Below are positions 24,774 to 32,920 of a stretch of DNA of 34,027 bases, piece by piece (within the stretch, counting starts at the first letter, position 1; each line of letters opens with the position of its first letter). The DNA lies in assembly GCA_964355075.1 (NCBI GenBank), contig CAYHCF010000036.1, forward strand, positions 1 through 34,027. Direction: 5' to 3'. The notes under the pieces were generated by a model. That model worked only from the letters and a program-made list of their open reading frames with translations. It made no database searches and was not told the DNA's origin. Origin of the DNA: B1 sp964355075. GTDB lineage: Bacteria > Bacteroidota > Bacteroidia > UKL13-3. The translations under genes and the position numbers were made by a program.

Positions 24774-25188
24774 TTTGATATTTTTTTAGGATGATTTCAG
24801 CATTACTAATACTATTTAAAATTTTATCTTTCACTCCATAAATTACTTTTTTTTGCCCTTCTAAATATTTCAATGCAGAATCGTTTGAGGCAGGTGTTTG
24901 ATACTGGTGCATCCAATCCATCATTCCAGCATCTGCGACGGTAAGGGCGTAGGATATCTTTTGCAATGAGTCTTTCCATTGTTCATCCCTGCATGAATCT
25001 ATTTTAGTGTAAATTTGCCTTCTAAGAGAGAGAACCAACCCTATTTTTGGCATTACCTCATCGTGCGTTTTTAATATCTCAGCATTCAATTTATCAATCT
25101 CAACTTGTAATTTTTTTTGATCCGAATTGCAGGAAACCAACGCCAGCAACAAAAACAAACTACCTAAGAGGCGATTCCTCATTCCCAT
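24754..25188 (-). CDS. uncharacterised lipoprotein encoded with SCO and cytochrome c
   Basis: This 144-aa protein has a lipobox (LLLALVSCNS, Cys20) followed by an all-helical mature part. Two segments stand out: THDEVMPKIG at 41-50 and GMMDWMHQYQTP at 88-99. They group His, Met and Asp residues that could bind copper. Related proteins in the phylum are sometimes labelled 'viral A-type inclusion protein', which is uninformative. It is first in the operon with SCO (20-bp overlap) and cytochrome c, so a role in periplasmic copper or oxidase assembly is plausible but unproven. The ATG at 25188 is used; Met3 is an alternative. Confidence 0.75.
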   Translation of the reverse strand: MGMRNRLLGSLFLLLALVSCNSDQKKLQVEIDKLNAEILKTHDEVMPKIGLVLSLRRQIYTKIDSCRDEQWKDSLQKISYALTVADAGMMDWMHQYQTPASNDSALKYLEGQKKVIYGVKDKILNSISNAEIILKKYQNEEPAQ

Positions 25189-25297
25189 ATTTTAATTTAT
25201 TCTATACATAATATTGATCTTTCCATGAAGGAAACGCTTTTCTGAAAATCCGGTTCTATATAAATTCAGAATAAAATGGGTTACGATTATCATTTAC

Positions 25298-27016
25298 TCA
25301 CAATTTTATATCCAGTACGATTTCTTTACCTTCTCTCAAAACTTTAACCTGAGTTGCGAGACCCTTTTCCAGTTTACCTAAAGTTTGCATGTAATCATCC
25401 ATTCCGCCAATGGTATATTTATCTAATTGAATAATAATATCCCCTCTTTTCATTCCGGCCAGCGCTGCAGGTCTTCCTTCGGTTGTTCCATCTACTTTTA
25501 ATCCTTTTCCTTCAAATAAATAATCAGGCATGATTCCCAGGGTAACCTTAAATTCACTTTTTGCGGTGGTAGTTTCTTTGGTTTTAGTGAAGGTTAGTTT
25601 GCTTCCTTTATCCAATTTACCTATCACCTTGTACACATATTTAATAATCTGCAAAGAGCCTTTTAAATTTAGCAGTTCCCAATCATCGCTGGGTTTATGG
25701 TAATCGGAATGGGTGCCTGAAAAGAAATGTAATACCGGAATACCTGCATTGTAAAAGCTCATATGATCACTGGATCCGGTTCCGCTTGGGTCATACTTTA
25801 CTTTTAAGCTATCAATTTGAATGGTTTTTAAAATGCTATCCCATACAGGAGAAGTTCCGGTGCCACTTATCGAAAACATGTTTTTTGCCGTATCCAATCT
25901 TCCTACCATATCCAGATTCAGCATATAATTTACCTGTTTCAATGGAACCGTTGGATTCTCTACAAAATAATGTGAACCTAATAAACCCTCTTCTTCTCCA
26001 CTGAATGCAATAAATAAATAATTCTGGTTGCGGTAAGGCGATTTCTGAACCAATTCAGCCAATTCCAATAGGGCCGCAGTTCCACTGGCATTATCATCCG
26101 CACCATTATAAATCTGAGGTTTCTCATTTTGTTGCTTACGGTAGGTAGATCCGCCCAATTCATTATAGCCTAAATGATCATAATGAGCTCCCAATATGAT
26201 GGTATTCGGCGATTTATTATTGAGGTAGGCAACTACATTGTGGCCCTGTAAATTAATCGTGGCCGTATCGGTATGAATGGTGGCTTTGGCATTCACAAAA
26301 TGGATGGAATCTAATTTTGCATCACTGCTCAAAAAGTAAATAGGTACCGATTTAAAAGGTGCTTTCACAATCGATTTAAAATCAGGTTCCAGAATTTCCG
26401 AATGGGTATTGATAATAATTATTCCCGAAACTCCTTTATGAATCGCAGTATCAATCTTTGCCTCTAGTCTGGCGTAGGCAGATAACGGATCTTTTGGATT
26501 ATTATAATCAGGATAACCCAATTTTATGACACCTATTCTACCTTTTAAATATTTAACGTTGGCGTAGTCATTATGTCCCAGTAACGGAGCTTCAATTCCA
26601 TAACCCAGCCAAACACATTTATCAGAAACCTCAGCAGGTTTGCCGGAAGCCAAAGGAAAGTTCTTTGAAGGAATAATCTTATCAAATTTAATTTCTCCCG
26701 CTTTATTGGAGATTATAAGATTTCCTTGCGTAATCGCAATTTTTTTGATTGAAAAGGTCTGCAAAAAACCCTGTTCTCCTTTTGGCAGTAAATTAAGGGA
26801 CTGAAAATTCTCAATTAAAAAATCGTAGGCCAATTTTTCACCCTTGCTTCCTAATAATCGCCCTTCTAAATGGTCATCCGCCAAATAGGATACATTGTGT
26901 TCAAGCGATTCTAAAATATTTTCATCGGTTTTCGGTAAAGTTTGGCCAAACAGGGTTGAACCAAATGCCATCCAAATAGCGGCTGGCAAAATCATTTTAT
27001 TTAGTAAATATTTCAT
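25298..27016 (-). CDS. M28 family aminopeptidase with C-terminal PDZ domain
   Basis: This is a 572-aa exported zinc peptidase. A signal peptide ends near residue 25 (FGSTLFGQ). A PA-type insert spans about 110-260. The M28 catalytic part has AHYDHLG (His278), NGADDNASG (Asp307-308), SGEEEGLLGS (Glu341-342, general base and ligand), NLDMVGR (Asp369) and GTHSDYHKPSD (His440). From about 490 a PDZ domain follows (GLKVDGTTEGRPAALAGMKR, GDIIIQLD). M28 enzymes with PDZ tails trim peptides in the periplasm or outside the cell. The gene overlaps the upstream TauE gene by 20 bp and forms an operon with TauE and Ctp. Confidence 0.93.
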   Translation of the reverse strand: MKYLLNKMILPAAIWMAFGSTLFGQTLPKTDENILESLEHNVSYLADDHLEGRLLGSKGEKLAYDFLIENFQSLNLLPKGEQGFLQTFSIKKIAITQGNLIISNKAGEIKFDKIIPSKNFPLASGKPAEVSDKCVWLGYGIEAPLLGHNDYANVKYLKGRIGVIKLGYPDYNNPKDPLSAYARLEAKIDTAIHKGVSGIIIINTHSEILEPDFKSIVKAPFKSVPIYFLSSDAKLDSIHFVNAKATIHTDTATINLQGHNVVAYLNNKSPNTIILGAHYDHLGYNELGGSTYRKQQNEKPQIYNGADDNASGTAALLELAELVQKSPYRNQNYLFIAFSGEEEGLLGSHYFVENPTVPLKQVNYMLNLDMVGRLDTAKNMFSISGTGTSPVWDSILKTIQIDSLKVKYDPSGTGSSDHMSFYNAGIPVLHFFSGTHSDYHKPSDDWELLNLKGSLQIIKYVYKVIGKLDKGSKLTFTKTKETTTAKSEFKVTLGIMPDYLFEGKGLKVDGTTEGRPAALAGMKRGDIIIQLDKYTIGGMDDYMQTLGKLEKGLATQVKVLREGKEIVLDIKL

Positions 27017-27818
27017 ATATTATTTTAATTAATACGAGACCAACAAAACTTGCAAATATGGCGCGAATGGCGGGTTGTGAAGTTCTTTGAGAAGCCTTCA
27101 CTCCCATTGGCGCAAAAATAAAGGAAGCTAAAATCATCGGGATAATAATCGGGAAAACAATGTATCCAACTTGCCATTCACTAATTTTATAGGCAGGTGC
27201 ATCATTTAAGTTATATATACCCACCATAATGGCCAATAAGGGTATTACCCCATTTGATACAGAACTGGCCTTTTTAATAGATTGTTTCAGAACATCCGAA
27301 ACGATAGGAGTCATCACTACTCCACCCCCAAGACCCGAAAATGCAGATATCACCCCTGTAAATAATCCCGTTAATCCATATTTCCAGCCGGATACTTCTG
27401 CAACGGGATGTTCCGAAATACGTTTTTTACTAAAAAACATGCGTAAAAAAATAACAAATAACAAGGAGGCAAATACATAATTAAAAGTTGTTTTCGAATA
27501 CCAGGTTCCGGTTTTAATAAGCCAGGTGAAGAAAACAGCACTCACCATACCGGGTATGGCCGTTTGAAAAATTTGTTTGGGGAAAAAATTGCCCATATGG
27601 TATTGTTTATAGCTGGAAACGCAACCCGCAAAGATGATCGTAAAAAGCGAATTGGCCAGAATTCCTTTTACCAGCATATCGCTCTTCATCCCGTATTTTG
27701 TTAAAAAATAATCTAAAACCGGAACATAAATAATTCCTCCGCCCACCCCTAATAAACCGGATATAAACGCCCCCAGCGAACCAAAAATGCCCAATAACAG
27801 GTAATCAGATAACTCCAC
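26997..27818 (-). CDS. TauE/SafE family membrane transporter
   Basis: This 273-aa protein has about eight hydrophobic helices in two homologous halves. Each half has a Gly-rich segment: GAFISGLLGVGGGIIYVPVLD (about 17-37) and ISAFSGLGGGVVMTPIVSD (about 156-174). That is the hallmark of the TauE/SafE (formerly DUF81) family, linked to export or uptake of sulfite and organosulfur anions. The start is GTG at 27818, six bp after the ctp stop; no ATG fits near it. It lies in an operon between two proteases, so its substrate is unclear. Confidence 0.9.
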   Translation of the reverse strand: MELSDYLLLGIFGSLGAFISGLLGVGGGIIYVPVLDYFLTKYGMKSDMLVKGILANSLFTIIFAGCVSSYKQYHMGNFFPKQIFQTAIPGMVSAVFFTWLIKTGTWYSKTTFNYVFASLLFVIFLRMFFSKKRISEHPVAEVSGWKYGLTGLFTGVISAFSGLGGGVVMTPIVSDVLKQSIKKASSVSNGVIPLLAIMVGIYNLNDAPAYKISEWQVGYIVFPIIIPMILASFIFAPMGVKASQRTSQPAIRAIFASFVGLVLIKIIYEIFTK

Positions 27819-27824
27819 TTATTC

Positions 27825-29486
27825 TTATTTCTTATTGGTTTGAACCGCCAAAGTGCTTTCAAATTTTGCCGGATCACCAAATATTTTTAGGGCCTCCTGT
27901 ATTTCGGCATCATGGGAAAAACTTGATTCGAATCGTCCCTTTTGGAAATAGTATCTCTTCACAATTTCCTCTTCCAGCAAGGCAATAATCTCTTCCTGAT
28001 TCTTATCTATATCCGCTTTTTTATCATGCTTTAATTGTGTCTTCAAACTTTCATACGTATTTTTTATCGCATCGAAATACTTTTCCTGTTCGGCTTTCTT
28101 TCGCAGCTCTTCCAACTCCTTTTCAGTTTGTGTGCTATAAGCATATTCCTTGTCGGATATAAAATTTTTAAAATCTTCAAATTCCGTAGCCGAAAGGGAG
28201 AACTCTCTGGCAGCGACAATGCTTTCATGGGTATTTCGATACCGGGTTGCATAGTCAAAAATATGTTGTTTCAGCAACAGGCTCTGAGCAATTTGGGAAT
28301 AAACTTTCAAGTCAACTTTAAAATCCGGGTCAACACCTCCTCCATCAAAAACCTTTCTTCCATTTTTGGTTTTAAATTCCTTACGCAATGAATCCGCAAT
28401 TGCACCCACACTTCCATCCTCATTCCGATGGCTGTAATCCAATGCCTGAATACACCTGCCGCTGGGGATATAATATTTTGCAGTAGTGATTTTTATCTGA
28501 GTATTGTAATTTAACGGACGGGTTGATTGAACCAAACCTTTACCATAGGTTCTTTGTCCAATAATGATGCCTCTGTCCAAATCCTGAACCGTTCCTGAAA
28601 CAATTTCTGACGCCGAGGCAGAACCTCTGCTGGTAAGAACAATGAGCGGAATTGAATTATCGGCTGCACTCACCGGCGTTGTATAAATTTTATCCCATTC
28701 GCTCACTTTTCCTTTTGTTGAAACAACCTCCTGACCCTGTGGAACAAATACATTCACCACATTTACGGCCTCGTTGAGCAATCCTCCCGGATTTCCACGT
28801 AGATCCAATATTACATTTTTGATATTTTGCTTTTTTAAATCAAGAAAGGCATCACGCACTTCTTTTCCGGCATCGTTGGTAAAACCACCCAACTTAATAT
28901 AACCCGTTTCTTTATTTATCAAACCAAAATAAGGAACATTCTTTACTTTTATCTCTTCCCTCACCACTGTTTTAGTTAATTCCTGACCCTCACGTTTTAC
29001 CGTTAATTTGATGGAAGAGCCGGGTTGTCCTTTTAATAATTTACTGATATCAGCCGTACTTTTCCCTTTTGTATCTTTTCCTTCTACATTAATAATCAAA
29101 TCACCCGCTCTTAAATCGGCTTTATGAGCCGGGAATCCTTCATAGGGATCGGTTATCACCACATAATCTCCCTTTTGAGCAATTTGTGAACCCACTCCCC
29201 CATATTGACCGGTCATTTGATAACGGAAATCCTCAGCCTCCGCCTCACTGATGAAATTGGTGTAAGGATCAAGCGTTTTCAGCATCTCGTCGATCGCCTT
29301 TTTATTCAATTTCCCGGCATCAATCTCATCTACATAATAGGTATTTATTTCTCTGAAAACAGAAATGTATAGCTCTAAATTTTTTGAGAGTTCAAAATAA
29401 TTGTCAGCAGCTTTAAATGAAAATAAAACGATTCCGGCAAAAGCTACCAGGTAATACCAGCGAATTTTATTAATTAGTTTTTTCAT
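27825..29486 (-). CDS. ctpA: C-terminal processing peptidase (S41 family)
   Basis: This 553-aa periplasmic serine protease recognises C-termini of target proteins. An N-terminal anchor helix lies at about 9-25. A PDZ domain spans about 92-175 (GVGSQIAQKGDYVVITDPYEG, RAGDLIINVEGKD). The S41 catalytic part has LDLRGNPGG (about 228-235), nucleophile Ser291 in RGSASASEIV, and Lys316 in QRTYGKGLVQ, 25 residues later as in E. coli Prc. A helical C-terminal extension follows. The ATG at 29486 is chosen over a GTG 60 nt upstream because it directly precedes the anchor. It leads an operon with TauE and M28. Confidence 0.93.
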   Translation of the reverse strand: MKKLINKIRWYYLVAFAGIVLFSFKAADNYFELSKNLELYISVFREINTYYVDEIDAGKLNKKAIDEMLKTLDPYTNFISEAEAEDFRYQMTGQYGGVGSQIAQKGDYVVITDPYEGFPAHKADLRAGDLIINVEGKDTKGKSTADISKLLKGQPGSSIKLTVKREGQELTKTVVREEIKVKNVPYFGLINKETGYIKLGGFTNDAGKEVRDAFLDLKKQNIKNVILDLRGNPGGLLNEAVNVVNVFVPQGQEVVSTKGKVSEWDKIYTTPVSAADNSIPLIVLTSRGSASASEIVSGTVQDLDRGIIIGQRTYGKGLVQSTRPLNYNTQIKITTAKYYIPSGRCIQALDYSHRNEDGSVGAIADSLRKEFKTKNGRKVFDGGGVDPDFKVDLKVYSQIAQSLLLKQHIFDYATRYRNTHESIVAAREFSLSATEFEDFKNFISDKEYAYSTQTEKELEELRKKAEQEKYFDAIKNTYESLKTQLKHDKKADIDKNQEEIIALLEEEIVKRYYFQKGRFESSFSHDAEIQEALKIFGDPAKFESTLAVQTNKK

Positions 29487-29617
29487 AATGGTCGTCGAAT
29501 TTAAGTGAACCTTTTCAAAACGCAGCATCCGTTTAAAAAATTTCACTTATCGTTAATCTATTTATTTGAATGGGACACAGGGTTGATAAATGGACAAACA
29601 CTAATTAAAGCGGGTAC

Positions 29618-29866
29618 TTATGGAACCGGATCGTGACCCTGTCCACCCCACGGATGGCACCTGCCTATTCTTTTGGCTGCCAATATAATCCCCTTCAATA
29701 CTCCATGTTTTTTTATTGCATCTACTGCATAATCACTGCAAGTGGGTGTAAACCTGCAGGCATTGGGCAATAAAGGAGAGATCAAATATTGATATCCCTT
29801 AATGAGCAACAGGAAAGGAGCCTGAATAATTTTTTTTAACAGCACGGGTAATTTTCGATATAGCAT
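29618..29866 (-). CDS. yidD: membrane protein insertion efficiency factor YidD
   Basis: This 82-aa peripheral inner-membrane protein assists YidC-dependent insertion. The family core is complete: GYQYLISPLLPNACRFTPTC (about 24-43) with Cys37 and Cys43, SDYAVDAIKKHG, and AAKRIGRCHPWGGQGHDPVP with Cys70. The start is uncertain. The ATG at 29866 gives the most typical length and overlaps rnpA by 68 bp; ATGs at 29881, 29884 and 29917 extend it. The rpmH-rnpA-yidD order is standard in bacteria, although yidC does not follow here. Confidence 0.93.
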   Translation of the reverse strand: MLYRKLPVLLKKIIQAPFLLLIKGYQYLISPLLPNACRFTPTCSDYAVDAIKKHGVLKGIILAAKRIGRCHPWGGQGHDPVP

Positions 29867-30212
29867 TTTTAAAGATAGCATCATGTTGAGCCCATAGAAG
29901 CGGCTCAACACCAACATAATTGATAGAAAGCGCGATAGAGATTTGATTTTCAGCCAGGAAAGAAAGTAATGGATCTTTACTCAGGCGATACAATTCCCTT
30001 AACTGACGTTTTTGCCTGTTGCGGTCAACACTCGATTTTAGTTTTCTTTTGGAACTTACAATCAATACCTGGCAATTAGCGCCGGCAATAGGTTCAACAT
30101 ATATCCAGCCAAACTGAAAGGGGGGCTCATATAAACTAAAATTGCCCTTTGAATAAAGGGCAGAAATGACTTTTTGGGAACTAACCCGCTCAGATTTTAA
30201 AAACCTTTGCAT
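29799..30212 (-). CDS. rnpA: ribonuclease P protein component
   Basis: This 137-aa protein cofactor of RNase P matures tRNA 5' ends. The RNR signature is KLKSSVDRNRQKRQLRELYR (about 57-76). The FSL aromatic strand (GNFSLYEPPFQFGWIY) is the expected precursor-tRNA contact region. The C-terminal 23 codons overlap yidD in another frame. A hairpin ending in a T tract sits 12 nt upstream of the ATG, between rpmH and rnpA, and may limit RnpA output relative to L34. Confidence 0.93.
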   Translation of the reverse strand: MQRFLKSERVSSQKVISALYSKGNFSLYEPPFQFGWIYVEPIAGANCQVLIVSSKRKLKSSVDRNRQKRQLRELYRLSKDPLLSFLAENQISIALSINYVGVEPLLWAQHDAIFKNAISKITRAVKKNYSGSFPVAH

Positions 30213-30223
30213 GCATTTAAACT

Positions 30224-30250
30224 AAAAATCCGGCTACTTACCGGATTTTT
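30224..30250 (-). terminator. intrinsic terminator or attenuator between rpmH and rnpA
   Basis: Perfect 10-bp arms AAAAATCCGG (30224-30233) and CCGGATTTTT (30241-30250) surround the 7-nt loop CTACTTA. Read on the minus strand, the stem ends in TTTTTAGTTT, so it resembles a Rho-independent terminator. It begins 2 nt after the rpmH stop and ends 11 nt before the rnpA start. Confidence 0.75.
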
Positions 30251-30252
30251 TA

Positions 30253-30414
30253 TTATTTCTTATGACGACTTTCGTCGGAAACGGTAAGTTTTTTACGACC
30301 ATGCGCCCGACGTGCTTTTATTACTTTCTGACCAGCTGCACTGCTCATTCTTTCGCGGAAACCATGCTTGTTTTTACGCTTTTTTGTGGATGGATTGTAT
30401 GTTGGTTGAGCCAT
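30253..30414 (-). CDS. rpmH: 50S ribosomal protein L34
   Basis: This 53-aa gene is easy to miss because of its size. The translation begins MAQPTYNPSTKKRKNKHGFR, continues ERMSSAAGQKVIKARRAHGR, and ends KKLTVSDESRHKK. The conserved L34 core KKRKNKHGFRERM and RRAHGRKKL is present. The N-terminus replaces the usual MKRTFQPS with MAQPTYNPS. It precedes rnpA and yidD as in most bacteria, and its promoter is at 30436-30465. Confidence 0.97.
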   Translation of the reverse strand: MAQPTYNPSTKKRKNKHGFRERMSSAAGQKVIKARRAHGRKKLTVSDESRHKK

Positions 30415-30435
30415 TACCTTTAAATTTTAGGACTG

Positions 30436-30465
30436 CGAAAATAGGCATTTTTAAAAAAATAACAA
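30436..30465 (-). promoter_or_regulatory. promoter for rpmH
   Basis: On the minus strand, TTG (30463-30465) is followed after 19 nt by TATTTTCG (30436-30443). This is one mismatch from the TAnnTTTG consensus and has ideal spacing. The predicted leader is about 17 nt. Confidence 0.6.
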
Positions 30466-30488
30466 ATTCTTTCTAAATAATGTCAAAA

Positions 30489-30528
30489 AAAAGAGTCCGG
30501 TCTCGTAAAAACGTGACCGAACTCTTTT
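30489..30528 (-). terminator. intrinsic terminator of the small lipoprotein gene
   Basis: The 14-nt arms AAAAGAGTCCGGTC (30489-30502) and GACCGAACTCTTTT (30515-30528) pair fully on the minus strand if one G-U wobble is allowed. A T-rich tract follows on that strand. It lies 19 bp after the lipoprotein stop and upstream of the rpmH promoter. Confidence 0.8.
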
Positions 30529-30547
30529 GTTTGTCTACTACTTACTA

Positions 30548-30760
30548 CTAAGGAGCTGGAGCAACAGTTGTGTCAACTGCAGCTGAATCAGGCATCATAG
30601 AAGCTTCTAAAGCTGTTAATGAATCAGCAGTGCGCTGAGCAGCTTCGATTGAATCAGTGATTCTTTTTTCTTCAGCTTTCTTTTTGTCTTCAGCAGAAGG
30701 ACCGCAAGCTACGATAGCCAACATAGCAGTAGCAGCAACGATTGATAATACTTTTTTCAT
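30548..30760 (-). CDS. small lipoprotein, Ala/Lys/Glu-rich
   Basis: This 70-aa protein has a signal peptide and lipobox (TAMLAIVACGPSAED, Cys19). A charged helix follows (DKKKAEEKRITDSIEAAQ), then an Ala/Thr/Pro-rich tail (DSAAVDTTVAPAP). No catalytic motif exists. Mature length is about 51 residues, which resembles abundant structural lipoproteins in size, though no homology is claimed. It has its own near-consensus promoter (30797-30826) and terminator (30489-30528), so it is an independent and probably strongly expressed unit between der and rpmH. Confidence 0.8.
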   Translation of the reverse strand: MKKVLSIVAATAMLAIVACGPSAEDKKKAEEKRITDSIEAAQRTADSLTALEASMMPDSAAVDTTVAPAP

Positions 30761-30796
30761 TTTACTTGTTAATTAATTTGTTTCTAAAAATCGGTG

Positions 30797-30826
30797 CAAA
30801 TATATGCAGGAGATTCAAATAACCAA
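30797..30826 (-). promoter_or_regulatory. promoter for the small lipoprotein gene
   Basis: On the minus strand, TTG (30824-30826) is followed after exactly 19 nt by TATATTTG (30797-30804), a perfect consensus match. The predicted leader of about 30-32 nt is AT-rich. Confidence 0.75.
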
Positions 30827-30834
30827 ATACTTAA

Positions 30835-32151
30835 TTATTTTTTTCTAAAATAAATGGCAATCGGCACTCCCGTAAAATTATAGTTTTCACGAAGTTTGTT
30901 CTCCAGGTAACGCATATAGCTATCGGTAACATACTGAGGCAAATTGCAAAAAAATGCGAATTTTGGATTTCTTCCCGGCAATTGGGTCACATATTTTATT
31001 TTAATAAACTTTCCTTTAACCGATGGGGGTTCATAAGCCTTTATCACCTCCTCCATAAAATTGTTAAGTTCAGAAGTACTTATTCTCTTTGTTCGGTTCT
31101 CGTAAACCTCCATGGCTACCTCAACAGTTTTGTGAATTCTTTGCTTTTCTATTGCAGAGGTAAAAATTATGGGAACATCATCAAACGGACGTAATTTTTC
31201 TTTTATCTCTTTTTCAAAATTTCGGGCACTATGCGTGTCTTTGTTTGGATACAAATCCCATTTGTTGACCAAAATAACCAACCCTTTTCCATTTTTAACG
31301 GCTAAGCCAACCAGGTTCAGGTCTTGCTGATCCAAACCCAGGGTGGCATCCAATACCAAAATTGCTACATCACAATTCTCGAGTGCACGCAAAGATCTCA
31401 TCACCGAATAGAACTCAATATCTTCACTCACTTTTTTCTTCCGGCGAATACCGGCAGTATCTATCAACAAAAACTCTTTACCAAAAAAATTATAATGCGA
31501 GTTGATGGTATCACGCGTGGTTCCGGCAATTTCAGTAACTATATTTCTCTCCTCACCCAATAGTGCATTTACCAGAGATGATTTCCCAACATTGGGTCTT
31601 CCCACCACAGCAAATTTCGGTAAAGGCACCTCATCTTCAGTTGATAACAGGTCCTCCGGAGGTATAAGAGAAATGATTTCATCCAATAATTCACCACTTC
31701 CTGCTCCCGTTACCGAGGAAATGCAAAACATTTTTTCGAAACCTAAACTGTAAAATTCATAGGCATCATGCTGCTTTTCGTTGGTATCTACTTTGTTCAC
31801 AACAACCAATATGGGCTTTTTACTTCGACGTAATAAATTAGCAAAGGCAGCATCCAAATCCGTAATTCCTGTTTGTACGTCAACCATAAACAAGATTACA
31901 TCGGCCTCTTCTATTGCAATTTTTACCTGATCGCGAATGGCAATTTCAAATACATCTGAGCTTTTATGAACGTAACCACCGGTATCAATTAAGGTATATT
32001 CTCGTCCCTGCCAATCAGCCTTACCATAGTGTCTATCACGGGTAACGCCGCTAAAATCATCCACAATGGCCTTAAATTCTCCTAACAGCCTGTTAAACAG
32101 GGTTGATTTACCCACATTTGGCCTTCCAACTATTGCAACAATATTACCCAT
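30835..32151 (-). CDS. der: ribosome biogenesis GTPase Der (EngA)
   Basis: This 438-aa protein has tandem GTPase domains needed for 50S subunit maturation. Domain 1 has GRPNVGKST (9-17), DTGG (56-59) and VNKVD (118-122). Domain 2 has GRPNVGKSS (184-192), IDTAGIRRKKK (230-240) and NKWD (296-299). A C-terminal KH-like domain follows (about 355-438), including KIKYVTQLPGRNPKFAFFCN. Length is typical. On the minus strand TATCTTCG at 32170-32177 may be the -7 box, giving a leader of about 15 nt. Confidence 0.97.
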   Translation of the reverse strand: MGNIVAIVGRPNVGKSTLFNRLLGEFKAIVDDFSGVTRDRHYGKADWQGREYTLIDTGGYVHKSSDVFEIAIRDQVKIAIEEADVILFMVDVQTGITDLDAAFANLLRRSKKPILVVVNKVDTNEKQHDAYEFYSLGFEKMFCISSVTGAGSGELLDEIISLIPPEDLLSTEDEVPLPKFAVVGRPNVGKSSLVNALLGEERNIVTEIAGTTRDTINSHYNFFGKEFLLIDTAGIRRKKKVSEDIEFYSVMRSLRALENCDVAILVLDATLGLDQQDLNLVGLAVKNGKGLVILVNKWDLYPNKDTHSARNFEKEIKEKLRPFDDVPIIFTSAIEKQRIHKTVEVAMEVYENRTKRISTSELNNFMEEVIKAYEPPSVKGKFIKIKYVTQLPGRNPKFAFFCNLPQYVTDSYMRYLENKLRENYNFTGVPIAIYFRKK

Positions 32152-32321
32152 TCAATTCCATTAAGCTCGCGAAGATAGGCAAACATTTACAATGAAGTCA
32201 GAATATTACTGATAACTAATTCCTCCTTTTGTCATATATTCGTCGGCCTATAAGGAATAACTTTCGCCCTATTCAATAATTTTTTGGTTAAATAATTTGC
32301 AATACGATTAATTATAGAAGA

Positions 32322-32714
32322 ATGTCAAAAACCATTAAAAATCTCTTTATTGTTGATGATGACGACGTCTATGTGATGTTAACCAAAAGAACCATTAAGT
32401 CAACAAATCAGGTTGAAAAAACCAGTGTTTTTGAAAATGGATTGGATGCCATTAATTTTCTCAAAGAAAATGCCGGTAATCCTGATTTGTTACCTGAGAT
32501 CATTCTTCTCGATCTCACAATGCCCATCATGGATGGATGGCAGTTTTTGGATGAATTTATTTTGTTAAAACCAAAAATAGCTCATTCCATAAAGATATAC
32601 ATCGTTTCCTCCTCTATCTCACCCTATGACCGCAGTAAAGCGCTGAGGATGGCTGAAGTTTCTGAATTTATTATTAAACCTATATCATCAGAAAAATTAT
32701 TAGAAATTTTTTAA
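32322..32714 (+). CDS. single-domain response regulator
   Basis: This 130-aa protein consists of one receiver domain. The acidic pocket is FIVDDDDVYV (Asp12-Asp13), the phosphoacceptor is Asp64 in IILLDLTMPIMDGWQFLDE, the switch residue is Ser in YIVSSSIS (about 96-98), and Lys119 is in FIIKP. No DNA-binding or output domain is attached, so it probably acts by protein contact or in a phosphorelay. No histidine kinase is nearby. It is encoded opposite to der and era and between them. Confidence 0.93.
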   Translation: MSKTIKNLFIVDDDDVYVMLTKRTIKSTNQVEKTSVFENGLDAINFLKENAGNPDLLPEIILLDLTMPIMDGWQFLDEFILLKPKIAHSIKIYIVSSSISPYDRSKALRMAEVSEFIIKPISSEKLLEIF

Positions 32715-32920
32715 TAGGCAGTCTGCCTTCGGTGGATGCAATAGGTTTTATTGCCAGCAAGGTAAAATCACACTATGCCTTTTGTCGGTAAAAACAGGAA
32801 ATATTGAATGTGGAATGCTGAATATAAAACGGTGAAGGAATCAAAACTACGTTATGGTATCTCAGGTTCCTCCCGATGGCAATCAGTAACCATCTCTCTT
32901 CACCATTCCCATCTCTGACC
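32715..32920. other. 206-bp spacer with short palindrome and purine/pyrimidine-rich text
   Basis: The spacer holds an 11-bp perfect palindrome GGCAG-T-CTGCC at 32717-32727, right after the response regulator stop. It also has AATATTGAATGTGGAATGCTGA-like repetitive text (about 32800-32822) and a pyrimidine-rich stretch (ACCATCTCTCTTCACCATTC, about 32890) just past the era stop. No ORF or classic terminator is seen. Confidence 0.45.

Noticed and set aside
30224..30250. Riboswitch upstream of rnpA
   Set aside because: Only a simple hairpin with a T tract is present, with no room for an aptamer in the 40-bp spacer.
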